DNA of 64,000 nucleotides from Acidobacterium capsulatum ATCC 51196 (GTDB lineage: Bacteria > Acidobacteriota > Terriglobia > Terriglobales > Acidobacteriaceae). Positions 17,947-26,681 of this stretch are shown piece after piece. Both the position numbers and the translations under genes were made by a program. Each line of letters starts with the position of its first letter. Position 1 is the stretch's first letter. The stretch lies in assembly GCF_000022565.1 (NCBI RefSeq), contig NC_012483.1, positions 3,720,001 to 3,784,000 on the forward strand, given 5' to 3'. The notes beneath the pieces are model-generated. The model worked only from the letters and a program-made list of their open reading frames with translations. It searched no databases and was not told the DNA's origin.

Positions 17947-18186
17947 TTACGGGTGCAGCCTGCGTTCTTTCAGGTCGCGAATGAATGCAAGTACGTCTGG
18001 CTCGATGGTTTCAGGGGTCGTATTGGTTTCACGGGCGAGAGCACTCACAACCTCTTCGGGACTCTCTCCTCGCTCCAGTGCCTGCCATATGAAGACGCCG
18101 GTAGCGTTGAGCGTCGAGATGATTCCTTGCTGTGAATCGAGGATCGCTGCGCCGTCCTGAGTAACGACTGACCGAAGCTTGGTCAT
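17947..18186 (-). CDS. PqqD-like leader-binding protein (B1, RRE)
   Basis: This 79-residue protein has the PqqD fold. The three-strand opening (VVTQDGAAILDSQQGIISTLN) is followed by the aromatic FIWQAL helix and a C-terminal helical bundle. It should bind the leader of the precursor and present it to B2 and the cyclase. The ATG at 18186 is preferred because GGAGGGAG precedes it; an open frame extends further upstream but lacks family similarity. It starts the tightly spaced B1-kinase-B2-cyclase run. Confidence 0.88.
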   Translation of the reverse strand: MTKLRSVVTQDGAAILDSQQGIISTLNATGVFIWQALERGESPEEVVSALARETNTTPETIEPDVLAFIRDLKERRLHP

Positions 18187-18391
18187 CGGGTCTCCCTCCG
18201 AGCGGCTCTGGCCGAACCAGAGCTGGAATAGGACCGAGCGTATCTCCGGGAGTGCGATTTGTGTGGGGCAAATCGGCGATTGGCCAAAGTTACCGTGTCC
18301 CGTCAAAAACACGGGAGTTCGGCACAGAGGATGCATCAACACTGGTGCGAAGGCGTTGCGCGAAAATGGCCACGATTACTGAGTTCGGGAT

Positions 18392-19951
18392 TTAGACCGG
18401 CACCGCCACCCCAATCACACGCCGCAGGTTGCGAACTTCATCGGACGCAAACAGGGCCTTGACCGCCCTTCCATGCGGGGTCGCTGTGAGGGCGTACCCG
18501 GGAGATTCTGCCCTGAGAAATCCGCAGAAAAGTTCGACGCCCCTTTGAAGCGTGTAGATCGGTCTCGACCATCCGGTTTCATGCCGAAGCGCGCGCTCGT
18601 CCAAAGCAGGCGGAGTTTTCTCAAGCAGCATCCACGAGCCGGGTGCGATGGGTGGCTCCAAACCATCCAGCGACTCAGCATCGCCCAATCGCACGACCCG
18701 ATCGCTCAGCAGAGACAACTCAGGAAACTTCAACGACAGCATCGGCGGCCATTCGAGAAACTCCCTTCGCAGTCCTTGCCAAACTGCCAAAGGCTCGGGC
18801 ACTCTGGCCTCCGCTCGGGCCCGCACAGCATCTTCCCACCGTTGCGCCCGCAGCAGAACATCCAGCGAAAAGCGGCCGTGATCGCTCAATTCCACTCCAC
18901 TTGTCTGCAGAGCATCGCTGTAACGCGCATAACTTTGCAGCGTGAAGTGAAGCAGGGAATTCACGTGTGGATCAGAGGGCGTGTTCTTTCGATAGCGCCG
19001 CTCTGTCCTCGCGCTGGGGCCGGTGCCAAGTATGGCAAGGAGATGTTCTCGAACAGCAGCTTCCTCTGTCTTGGAGCGTTGAAAGCGCTTGTGCTTGGCC
19101 ATGAGCAGCGCAGCCCGGCTGCTGTGTTCCCACGGCAGAATCAAGCTCGCACAGCCATCGCACGGCGGAAAGGATTCAAGCGAGCGAAGCCTTGGCAGAG
19201 GAAGCGCCAAGGCAAACATCCTTACGCGGCCCGCAATGCGAACGGCGCCAGGGTAGAGAAACTCCTGCGGGCCCCGGTACGTAAAGTCGGAAGAGAGCAA
19301 CTGCAATCTGCCGCGTGAAACCACGCAGCGACAGCAACGATATCCGTTGCTGAACTGAAGCAGGTAAATAGCACGCGGGTTCGGAATGGGTTGTTCGTTG
19401 TGTTGGATCGGTTCTACCAGCGCCAGGGAACCCGGAGGGAGACTTGACCCCAGACTGTCTTCGGTGCCCACATGCACGTAAAAACTCCCCGGCTGATGCC
19501 AGTCAGGAGCTTGCAAGGCCCGTACAGGAACGTCCAGCTGCCATTGCTGCACCAGATCCCGCAGGACCCGGTTCGCCCGGAACGCCTCGGCAGAGGCGAA
19601 CTGCAATGGCAGTTCCACCCGTTGGTCACGATCAAACGCATTCGACTCAACGATGTGGGTACGACCATGATTCAGCCTGAGATCGAGCGGCCCAATTCTC
19701 GTCAGGTCGTATCCAAATAGCCGGTGGGCACCCTCGACGGTGAGCGAAAAGAGTTCTGCGATCTCCGAGACTATTCTGAGCGTTGGATGTGCACTGGTGC
19801 GTGGCAGATTGGAGGCCAGATGTTTGAACGCCAACTCGCGACGCTCAACGGCAATTTCGGTCTCGCGTTTCTGGCCGCTACTCTTACGGTGAAGGTCACG
19901 GATATGAGCCAGGGCATCCAGAACTTCGCTGCGTGCGACGGGGGTGTACAC
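18392..19951 (-). CDS. large protein with S24/LexA-like domain in lasso operon
   Basis: The 519-residue protein is not of known function. Residues about 60-90 could be a helix-turn-helix-like region (RIVSEIAELFSLTVEGAHRL). Residues about 150-245 resemble the beta fold of S24 peptidases (SLGSSLPPGSLALVEP, then IYLLQFSNGYRCCRCVV, then YPGAVRIAGRV), but no Ser/Lys catalytic pair could be assigned. A Cys-x2-Cys pair (CDGCA) occurs near 263. The C-terminal half is helical with a repeat-like PPGS/APGSW pattern. GTG at 19951 follows AGGAG. It is the first gene on the strand, about 205 bp before B1, so it may be a regulator of the lasso operon. That is an inference from position. Confidence 0.6.
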   Translation of the reverse strand: MYTPVARSEVLDALAHIRDLHRKSSGQKRETEIAVERRELAFKHLASNLPRTSAHPTLRIVSEIAELFSLTVEGAHRLFGYDLTRIGPLDLRLNHGRTHIVESNAFDRDQRVELPLQFASAEAFRANRVLRDLVQQWQLDVPVRALQAPDWHQPGSFYVHVGTEDSLGSSLPPGSLALVEPIQHNEQPIPNPRAIYLLQFSNGYRCCRCVVSRGRLQLLSSDFTYRGPQEFLYPGAVRIAGRVRMFALALPLPRLRSLESFPPCDGCASLILPWEHSSRAALLMAKHKRFQRSKTEEAAVREHLLAILGTGPSARTERRYRKNTPSDPHVNSLLHFTLQSYARYSDALQTSGVELSDHGRFSLDVLLRAQRWEDAVRARAEARVPEPLAVWQGLRREFLEWPPMLSLKFPELSLLSDRVVRLGDAESLDGLEPPIAPGSWMLLEKTPPALDERALRHETGWSRPIYTLQRGVELFCGFLRAESPGYALTATPHGRAVKALFASDEVRNLRRVIGVAVPV

Positions 19952-20196
19952 GGCGATATCCGCTCCTCATAAAACTCAACAAGAGAGTTGCGAACACGCA
20001 GATCAGGGACAAACCACTACCACGTTCGGTGCGGAAGCTCTCCGGCCTCTAGATCTACTATCTGGCTATGCACGACGGCCTCGTCCATCGTCGCGGGCTT
20101 GTGCAGCACGACTCGATCTATCGTGACACACTCTGTGCTTCTGATGACGCGCCGGTTGAAAGTGATTCCCGGGTTCAGGCTATCCATGCCCACGGA

Positions 20197-21122
20197 TCAC
20201 ACCGTCATGTCTGTCCACCCGGAATTTGGTACCCAACGGCGGGTATCTGTCACCACTGCTGAATCGGCGTACAGGCAAGGAAGGAGAAATGCTCGGAGAA
20301 GTACGCCAACTTCGTCAAGCGATGGACCTTCCCCAGTGTCCTTGAATCGGGAGATAAAGGCATTCCATTGTTGCTTCTTCTGCGCATCGTTCAGAAAGTC
20401 TGCGCTAAGCACAAACGGTGTACCCTCCGGAAGAGCGAGACCGCGGCGTTTGAACACGGCCACAATAGCGTGATGCAGCGGCGGCATCCCGAAACTCCAG
20501 GTCTGGGCCATGTACCAAATGTCGTAGAAATCCTTCATCCGGCTGTTCCGGATATCGAGTTCAACCATTGCATGGAACTTCTCTGCGATTGCGGACTCGC
20601 GAGGATAGGTGGGAATCTGCGGCGCAGCCATCGGATGGAGGACCGGGATGCAGCCAACTCTGGTTCCGGATAAACGGCATCTCCGAACCCAATATCCACC
20701 TGTATGGGGATTCGCGCGCTGGCGAGGTGAGCGTTGAACTTGATCCGCACGCCATCGTGCTCGTCGTCTTCTTTGATTCTTGTCCCTTCCACGGATTCGG
20801 CGTCGAAGACGATTCCATCCGGGGCTTTGACTTCACAGATCTCCCGGATTATGGCCTCCACGTCTTCTATCGCAGAAGATCCGTATCCAAGCAGATCAAG
20901 GTCTTTGGTCGGGCGATGGGCTTGTCCGGTCCACAGCGTGAAGAGCGTGGCGCCTTTGAGCACAAAGCGGTCTCGGTGTGAGCAGTGTCCAAGACGATAA
21001 AGAAAGCGCTCGATTCCGTATCGGCCGAGTACTCGCTGATAGTCTTCTCCGCTCATCTGAGCCAGACGCAGCAGGCGAGCACGGATGGAGGCTGCCAGAT
21101 TTGCGCCGAATTCCTTACTCAC
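20197..21122 (-). pseudogene. abiEii: AbiEii-type nucleotidyltransferase toxin, frameshifted
   Basis: The N-terminal part (21122 down to about 20650) has the nucleotidyltransferase core: LKGATLFTLW followed by RPTKDLDLLG with the metal-binding Asp pair. It then loses frame at about 20640-20655. The rest continues in another frame to 20197 (PTYPRESAIAEKFHAMVELD and NSRMKDFYDIWYM), which are standard AbiEii C-terminal motifs. Joined, the protein would be about 305 residues, near the family norm. AbiEii enzymes add nucleotides to tRNA and arrest growth; this copy is probably inactive unless the shift is bypassed or is a sequence error. It overlaps the antitoxin gene by 4 bp (ATGA). Confidence 0.85.
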
Positions 21123-21715
21123 AGCGACTCCAGGTATGGCCGTATGACGTTACTGACACGGCAGATTGCGGCGTAGCGATAGATCGCATTGACGCTGGCC
21201 TTCTTCTGGCGAAAGGCATCCCGCAGAGCTTCCATTGCCACGTCGAGTCCGATCTTGTTGCGAAACTTGAAGCAGTCGGCCACCGTTTTTGGGACAGAGT
21301 AGACGCGCACAGGAACGCCCTCGATTTGATGCTCTTCAATGCCTTCTGTCAGGGACGGCCCGGAAAGTCGCACAACTCGAATGGCCGGCGAGGTGAAGGA
21401 AGGGGTTCTTGCCCCCTTGCGCAGCGCAATCCACACCGCCGCAGGATTCTGCGTGGTGATGCCGTGGAATGCAAGCGCAGAAAGCAGACAGAGGGTGGCA
21501 TTTGGAACGCGCTTCGATACCTCCGCGTAGGAATGTCGCTCCGTGACATCGGCGTGCGGAAGGCTGTACATCCCTCGTCCGGCACGATCCAGTTTGCCCT
21601 GGCGATGGAGACGCAGGAGGTACTCCCGCGGAATGCCGATGGCCTCAATGTCGCGTGGCCGCACGATCCCGTGTTTCGTCACGTATTGCATCGTCTTTTG
21701 CATGTACTGAGCCAT
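21119..21715 (-). CDS. abiEi: AbiEi-type antitoxin/transcriptional regulator
   Basis: This 198-residue protein has an N-terminal winged helix (VTKHGIVRPRDIEAIGIPREYLLRL as helices, with the wing at GKLDRAGRGMYSLP) and the C-terminal AbiEi domain. The conserved stretch VYSVPKTVADCFKFRNKIG is the family signature. AbiEi represses its own operon and prevents toxin activity in type IV fashion. It precedes and overlaps the toxin gene, which is frameshifted, so the antitoxin may persist as a relic or regulator. Confidence 0.88.
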   Translation of the reverse strand: MAQYMQKTMQYVTKHGIVRPRDIEAIGIPREYLLRLHRQGKLDRAGRGMYSLPHADVTERHSYAEVSKRVPNATLCLLSALAFHGITTQNPAAVWIALRKGARTPSFTSPAIRVVRLSGPSLTEGIEEHQIEGVPVRVYSVPKTVADCFKFRNKIGLDVAMEALRDAFRQKKASVNAIYRYAAICRVSNVIRPYLESL

Positions 21716-21934
21716 TGGTGAGAGTGTTGCGATATGCCATTACATAATATCAAGTAATGACGAAACGCAACACTCGAACACTCGTCTGGGTAGCGGAGAC
21801 TGGGCGAAAAGACGGCGATCACGCTGCCTCGGGAAGGCAGAAGTCCTACGGCCTCGCAATTTGCCAAACCACGTTCTTCCAACGGCGTAGCTTAAAATTT
21901 TCAGCCGCTTTAGGACACGTTGAGGCATCAATAA

Positions 21935-22150
21935 CGGCCATCGTTAGCTAATCTGCTCCCCTATGATCATTCCGACCATACGTGGCACGCCACGGATGAT
22001 GAGAACTTTGAGTGGTTCGGCGAGCACAAGGCCGAACTGATTCGTGTCAATCTCTATCTCAAGAGCAGCAAAACGTCGGACCTGCTGCGGATTCTTGCCA
22101 GCGGACAAGACATCGCCCACCTCACCACGGAACTTGCGCTCAGGCTGTAG
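21935..22150 (+). other. possible eroded gene fragment
   Basis: An open frame without ATG ends at TAG 22148-22150. Its translation is protein-like (WHATDDENFEWFGEHKAELI, then KSSKTSDLLRILASGQDIAH) with many acidic and hydrophobic heptads. No family was recognised. The remaining sequence of 21716-22325 holds no convincing gene. Confidence 0.25.
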
Positions 22151-22325
22151 CCAACGCTCGCCCACCCATGTTCAATATTGCAGTGAAGCCCATCGTAGTG
22201 GGCTGCAATCCAGGTTTCCTGCTCATGGAGCGGGCTGACGGCGTGCCCGTTGAGAATATGCTTTGAATGCATCGGCCAATTTCTCTGAAGCTCATTGAGT
22301 ACCATCAACATGAGGAGTCGTTCGG

Positions 22326-22751
22326 ATGTCCAGTTCAAAGTACGCTGCCTATAAAGGCGCTGAGCCCTACTTCAAGATCGTTCGAGAAGCGTTGGGTGAC
22401 CTCGTCGATGGGGATCACTTCTTCGATATCGTCACCGAACATACCATCTACGAAGTTCTCTATGAACTGGGATGGCCTCGCATCATTCATGGGCGAATCG
22501 AGCTGATGCATGCGTTCCGAGGCTATACCGACATCATTAGTCTGCAATCGGCTGATCATCTGGCCGTCCACACTGCGGACTCGGGCCGTGTCATCGTGAT
22601 CGAGTACGAGGTTCATGGAACCGTTTTGGCGACGGGCAAACAGTACGACAACCGGTTTTGTTCTATCCTTCGGCTTGAGAACCGGAAGATCGCGCATTGG
22701 AGAGACTACATGGACTCTCACGCGGCTTGGAATGCACTGGCGGGGCGCTGA
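22326..22751 (+). CDS. SnoaL-like (NTF2-fold) protein
   Basis: This 141-residue protein fits the SnoaL/ketosteroid-isomerase-like NTF2 fold. An N-terminal helix pair contains FFDIVTEHTIYEVLYE, and later beta strands include GRVIVIEYEVHGTV, RFCSILRLENRKIAHWRDYMD and the C-terminal WNALAG. That last RDYMD is the usual SnoaL ending. GAGGAG precedes the ATG. Such proteins bind or isomerise small hydrophobic molecules, but no substrate can be read from sequence. It stands alone between toxin-antitoxin modules. Confidence 0.75.
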   Translation: MSSSKYAAYKGAEPYFKIVREALGDLVDGDHFFDIVTEHTIYEVLYELGWPRIIHGRIELMHAFRGYTDIISLQSADHLAVHTADSGRVIVIEYEVHGTVLATGKQYDNRFCSILRLENRKIAHWRDYMDSHAAWNALAGR

Positions 22752-22856
22752 TCGCCAATCTCGTCATGGCCAGACGAACCGAGCTCATACATCATCCCAC
22801 GGCGGATGTTCATCGAAGCAAAGGACTTCGCACTGCCCCTAATCGGCTCTTTGTCA

Positions 22857-23537
22857 TCAAAGTCCAGCAATGGCTTCCAACCGTTTCTCGATTAGAGGTA
22901 CTCGCTCGTTTTGTAGTACGAATCCTGGCAGCACATCACGAAATTTGGATTCTGCAAGAAGTCTCCGTGCAGCGTCAGCAAGGTATTCTCGAATCTCCGA
23001 TGGTGATCCGGCGATCTCTTCAATCACACTATCTCGACCTTCGATTACAGCCACAAAATCTTCAAGATCATGGCTGGCTTGATAGTCCATATTGCCTCGT
23101 CCTCGAAACGCCTCCATCTTTGTACCCAGGAAGAATGGCGCCGTAATCACTCGAATTGAGAGGCCACTCGGAAGAGTGAATTTCGACGCATATTTGAGCG
23201 CGAGCGCATACCACCGATTGGTGAAACCCAGAACCTCTGCGCTGAGAGGCAGTACATCAAGTATCAAATTGTCATTGTGCCATCGACAGGTGAGGGGTTG
23301 TTCGCCGGCATCTTCCGTGAAGGCTGCTTTGCGAAGGCGCTCCGAAAGCTCCACATAGCCGTCATATGTCATGATTTCGGCGATCACATCGACATCATTC
23401 GTGCCACGGATCGGAGCGGCAGCCAGGTCTGTGATCAAAAGCCCCAGCGTGACACCACCGACAAAGACAACCTCTTCAAGGAAGGGAGAAAGTTTGTATG
23501 CGGCGTTTTCCAACAGAGGCAGATTCGGATCAGGCAT
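22857..23537 (-). CDS. nucleotidyltransferase-fold protein, candidate toxin
   Basis: About 226 residues from the ATG at 23537. The early part shows VVFVGGVTLGLLITD and then RGTNDVDVIAEI, a GG-x-T and DVDV arrangement typical of MNT/AbiEii-like nucleotidyltransferases. The middle (PFFLGTKMEAFRGRGNMDYQASHDLEDFVAVIEGR) matches the AbiEii-type 'KLEA...R...DFxD' helix. It overlaps the winged-helix gene upstream by 8 bp. Together they look like a type IV-like toxin-antitoxin pair. An in-frame extension to 23636 overlaps the partner gene and is not favoured. Confidence 0.7.
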   Translation of the reverse strand: MPDPNLPLLENAAYKLSPFLEEVVFVGGVTLGLLITDLAAAPIRGTNDVDVIAEIMTYDGYVELSERLRKAAFTEDAGEQPLTCRWHNDNLILDVLPLSAEVLGFTNRWYALALKYASKFTLPSGLSIRVITAPFFLGTKMEAFRGRGNMDYQASHDLEDFVAVIEGRDSVIEEIAGSPSEIREYLADAARRLLAESKFRDVLPGFVLQNERVPLIEKRLEAIAGL

Positions 23538-24039
23538 GAAGCTCCTTCTCAAGCAGCTCGATGGCGAGATTTCGCTCTCGGGTTCTTCCGCCACGAATGG
23601 CGTCGCAGAGCGCGAGAACTGCATAGAACCTGGCATCCTTCAATGCGGCGCTGGGTGCTCCTTTATATAGAGGAGCAAGGGCAATGCCCCGGACTTTACC
23701 TTCCGCATAGGGCCAGACTTCGGGAGGATCGCCGGATTCTAGAAAACGGGACTTCAAAGGCTCTGCAGCCGTCGCTGTAGGAACACCACGAACCAGAGAA
23801 CCCTTGGCTGGTGGAAATACATACCTGAATCCGTGTGACAGAAACTCCAGCAAGGCAGAGCGATTGACCCTCTTTTCTCCGTTGACCATATGGAGCAGTC
23901 CCGACTCCGCGCTTCGCTTTAGGGATTTCGACACCTCGGACGGCGAAATAAAGAGACTTTCCGCCAAGTCCTTTGAGGGTACTCGTGGCTCATTCTCAAT
24001 AGCGAGTTTTAGGAGAAGCGCAACATCCTGCCCTTGCAT
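23530..24039 (-). CDS. winged-helix regulator, candidate antitoxin
   Basis: About 169 residues from ATG 24039; a TTG at 24066 is an alternative. The N-terminal winged helix is VALLLKLAIENEPRVPSKDL, then LFISPSEVSKSLKRSAESGL. The C-terminus is a helical domain (FYAVLALCDAIRGGRTRERNLAIELLEKEL). A palindrome-rich operator (24060-24078) lies directly upstream, supporting autorepression. The nucleotidyltransferase gene begins inside its last codons, so the two are translationally coupled. Confidence 0.72.
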   Translation of the reverse strand: MQGQDVALLLKLAIENEPRVPSKDLAESLFISPSEVSKSLKRSAESGLLHMVNGEKRVNRSALLEFLSHGFRYVFPPAKGSLVRGVPTATAAEPLKSRFLESGDPPEVWPYAEGKVRGIALAPLYKGAPSAALKDARFYAVLALCDAIRGGRTRERNLAIELLEKELHA

Positions 24040-24059
24040 AGGCCAATGGTAGACGAATA

Positions 24060-24078
24060 TTTCCAATTTGGAAATTGG
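24060..24078. promoter_or_regulatory. palindromic operator upstream of winged-helix gene
   Basis: Two overlapping perfect palindromes occur: TTTCCAA-T-TTGGAAA (24060-24074) and CCAATTT-GG-AAATTGG (24063-24078). They sit 21 bp before the ATG at 24039 on the minus strand, where a repressor would block transcription. Binding by the winged-helix protein is inferred from position. Confidence 0.6.
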
Positions 24079-24648
24079 AAAGTCACGATTCGGGCGACTG
24101 CGGGAAATCTATGTTCTGGATCTCTCGGGGATGCAAAATCCGTTTTCACCCATTTTTAGCCGTTTCATACCCATGGCCAGCGTTGGTCAGCCGAGGACTG
24201 CAAATCCCCTAAAGGTCATCAATGCCATCTCCAGCGGTGGTTCACTAACCAAGAAACCCGCTCACAATCTACGATTGCAGGAGAAAGCGCCCAACAAATC
24301 ATTTGTCCGGCATTTCATTGCGCTAGAGTGTTTTAGGCCGTCTTTGACCAAGCCTCCACTTGGCGTTCAAACGGGATCACGAGTAAATTCGAGACGTTCC
24401 AGGCCCCCGCAAACAAAAGAAATTTAAGGGCGCAATTGGGGCGCATCTGCCCTGCTGGCCTGCTCCCCGAAATCCGCACATAGCGGAGTACGATTTTCGT
24501 ATTCCGAAATGGACGGATTCAGGGGAGCAGGCCAATCCGCGACCACCCTGCTGCCCATGCGTAGCATGGACGCTTTTCGCTCGCTGCGCCACTGCTGCCC
24601 GATGGAGCCACTGAAGCAGCAAGCCGCCCCGAAGAGCGGCCTGCGGAA
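24079..24648. other. non-coding stretch between toxin modules
   Basis: No gene with a recognisable product was found on either strand. The only structure seen is the 12-bp inverted repeat listed separately. Confidence 0.5.
24457..24533. repeat. 12-bp inverted repeat
   Basis: GGCCTGCTCCCC (24457-24468) is perfectly repeated in inverse orientation as GGGGAGCAGGCC (24522-24533), with 53 bp between. The distance is long for a terminator. It may be a small element's ends or a recombination site. No open frame lies inside. Confidence 0.55.
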
Positions 24649-25233
24649 TTACAACGTGAGAGGAAGCAAGGGGGCCTGAGTACCCGCTCGCGCCCTTAAG
24701 GACAGGATTGTCTCTTCGGAGAACTGCTCTGGAAGGCCCGCTAGGAACCTGATGTCCGCTTCTTCCAGGCGATGCTCCTCTTGCATTAAGGGATGGGAAG
24801 CGATCTGGCTATCCTCTTCGGGGGAGGACACAACCGAGTCTCCCTGGCTGCTTAGGTAGAGGTACAGGGAGTCACCGGCAAGCGTTGAGACGCTTGTGAT
24901 GTGGTCGGCACAACCATCTTGCGCAAACTCCATGATGTCATTCATCGCAAGGGCTGCATTCAAGGCGTAAGAAGTGAGGTCGTGAGAGTAATCCTCGGTG
25001 TCCGGTGCGCCCCTGAGACATACCTCACTTAGTGATCGGTCTACTGGTCCATTCTGCAAGATAGCCCATGCGGCATCTTTGGCTTGCAAGTAGCAGGAGT
25101 CATCGAAGCCTGTGTCCTTTGAAAAAGCAACCAGGCTTGGCAGCATTCTCTCAAAAACCAACAGAGCAAACGCAAGTTGCTTCTTTGGAGAGAGGCTCGT
25201 TATTGAAACTAGGTTCTTTTCTTCGCCGATCAT
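24649..25233 (-). CDS. DUF416 family protein, candidate immunity protein
   Basis: The 194-residue protein starts 17 bp after the Rhs toxin gene. The opening LSPKKQLAFALLVFERMLPS and the following WAILQ and Asp-rich helices match the DUF416 (YjaG) family, which is one of the families found as immunity proteins next to polymorphic toxins. It is acidic overall, as expected for a protein that caps a basic toxin domain. The immunity role rests on family and position. Confidence 0.7.
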   Translation of the reverse strand: MIGEEKNLVSITSLSPKKQLAFALLVFERMLPSLVAFSKDTGFDDSCYLQAKDAAWAILQNGPVDRSLSEVCLRGAPDTEDYSHDLTSYALNAALAMNDIMEFAQDGCADHITSVSTLAGDSLYLYLSSQGDSVVSSPEEDSQIASHPLMQEEHRLEEADIRFLAGLPEQFSEETILSLRARAGTQAPLLPLTL

Positions 25234-25249
25234 CGCGTCTCCATGCTCT

Positions 25250-26681
25250 TTAGAACGGAAGTGTTGCTTTGAGGGCGCTCAGGGCTGCCACGCCCGCCGT
25301 CCTCAAGAAATCTGCACAAGAAGGACAAATCCCTCTGCTCGCGGCTACACCGGTTGGAGTAAGTCCCATCTGCCTGGCTGCATTAACCCCCGTGACTTCG
25401 GCGTGTCCTGCTCCATTTGCAGCAACCTCTCCGGGTTTCAAAAGCGCCCTAACAGCGGGTCGAAGCGCCTTTTCGCTCGAACTGACAACGGAAGTACCTT
25501 CCTTCGTCTCCGTGATCGCAAGTGTAACGAAGTCAGCAGTCTTTCCTAATGAACTCGCAACTTCCGTCACGCGCAATAGTGCAGCGCCCGCTTCCCCAAG
25601 ACCATCTGTTCCAACCAAAAGCGCTAGGTCGAGCGGCGTCTTCGGCATGAGTGCCGTCATCACCCTATCTGCCATGCTGGGGGGAGGCGGCTGGACTTCG
25701 GTTGGGAGTGTCGGGTCTCCGTTCTGCTGTTGGGCCGCTCCTGCTGGAACATCGCCCTGCTCATAGGGGTTCGTATAAAGGATCATGTTACTTGAGCATC
25801 CGCCAGGACACCCCCTAGCGTGCCCATTCTGATCAACGCCGTCAAGCGGGCTGTCGAGCATGTAGCTATAAAGGTTCAGACTCTGCGGATCACCCAGCTT
25901 GGCGTAGGGCACGGGCTCGACCTTGGCGGACCAGTCCGGAGTCAGAAACCTTGCATCATTTTCGGAGTAGTACCTGGCCCCGAAGTAGTCATTGCCTGAT
26001 TCCTGGTCGTGCTGTTTGCCGGTGAAGTGCTGTTCGTTGGGCGATTGCGGGGAGTTGGTGCAGTTGAGCCCGTCCCCATAGGGCAGGCTGGCGCAGAGTG
26101 ATTCGAGCACGCCTTCATAGTCGGTCGAAGCACGCCGCGTGCCCAGCCAGTCATTGAGCAGGAAGTGCAGCCCCTGCGCATCGTAGGTGGCGAAGAGCAC
26201 TCCGTTGGCATAGACGTTGGTGAAGTTCCACTGCATCACGCCCGTGTCGCTTTTGGTGGTTTCGGTCACCGTCTGGCCGGACTGGTTCAGCACATAATCG
26301 GTTTCATAAGCCGAGCTCTCAAAGCCGTTCGTCGTCGGATCGCAGCTCCAGCTCGTGATCGGCCCCTTGGCCACGCGATTCCCATCCGCGTCGTAGATGT
26401 AGCCCACCATCGCGCTGATCCCATCCACGGCAGCACCCTGCACCGCGCAAATGCGGCCCTCCGCGTCATAGAGATACTGGCGGCCCTTCGCATCCGAAGT
26501 AGCATCTCCGGCCTGATCATAGCTGGGCGCACCCGAGCCCGTCATCTGGTTGTTCGTGTTGTATTGAACCACGGGTTGTCCACTGCAAGGCGAAGCCCCT
26601 CCCGCCGTGCTCGAATAAGCCGTCGCCGAACCCTCCGCATCCAGACGATTGCCCCACTGGTCGTAATACCAGCAATTGCTG
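25250..26681 (-). pseudogene. Rhs-family toxin, 5'-truncated, with deaminase-like C-terminus
   Basis: About 475 residues of Rhs protein remain. They include YD-repeat segments (YLYDAEGRICAVQ and IYDADGNRVAKG), the Rhs core signature GARYYSENDARFLTPDW (about 155 residues further on), and LNLYSYMLDSPLDGVDQNGH. After the core the variable tail carries GHAEVTGVNAAR and, 24 residues later, CPSCADF. This HAE...CxxC set is the zinc site of nucleic-acid or nucleotide deaminase toxins. The gene enters at 26681 directly from a group II intron fragment, so its 5' part, including any export domain, is lost. An open frame continues antisense through the intron to 27304 but is not Rhs. The DUF416 gene follows. 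Confidence 0.82.

Noticed and set aside
18187-18342. Second precursor peptide upstream of B1
   Set aside because: The open frame fuses in frame into B1 without a stop and has no YxxP leader or core.
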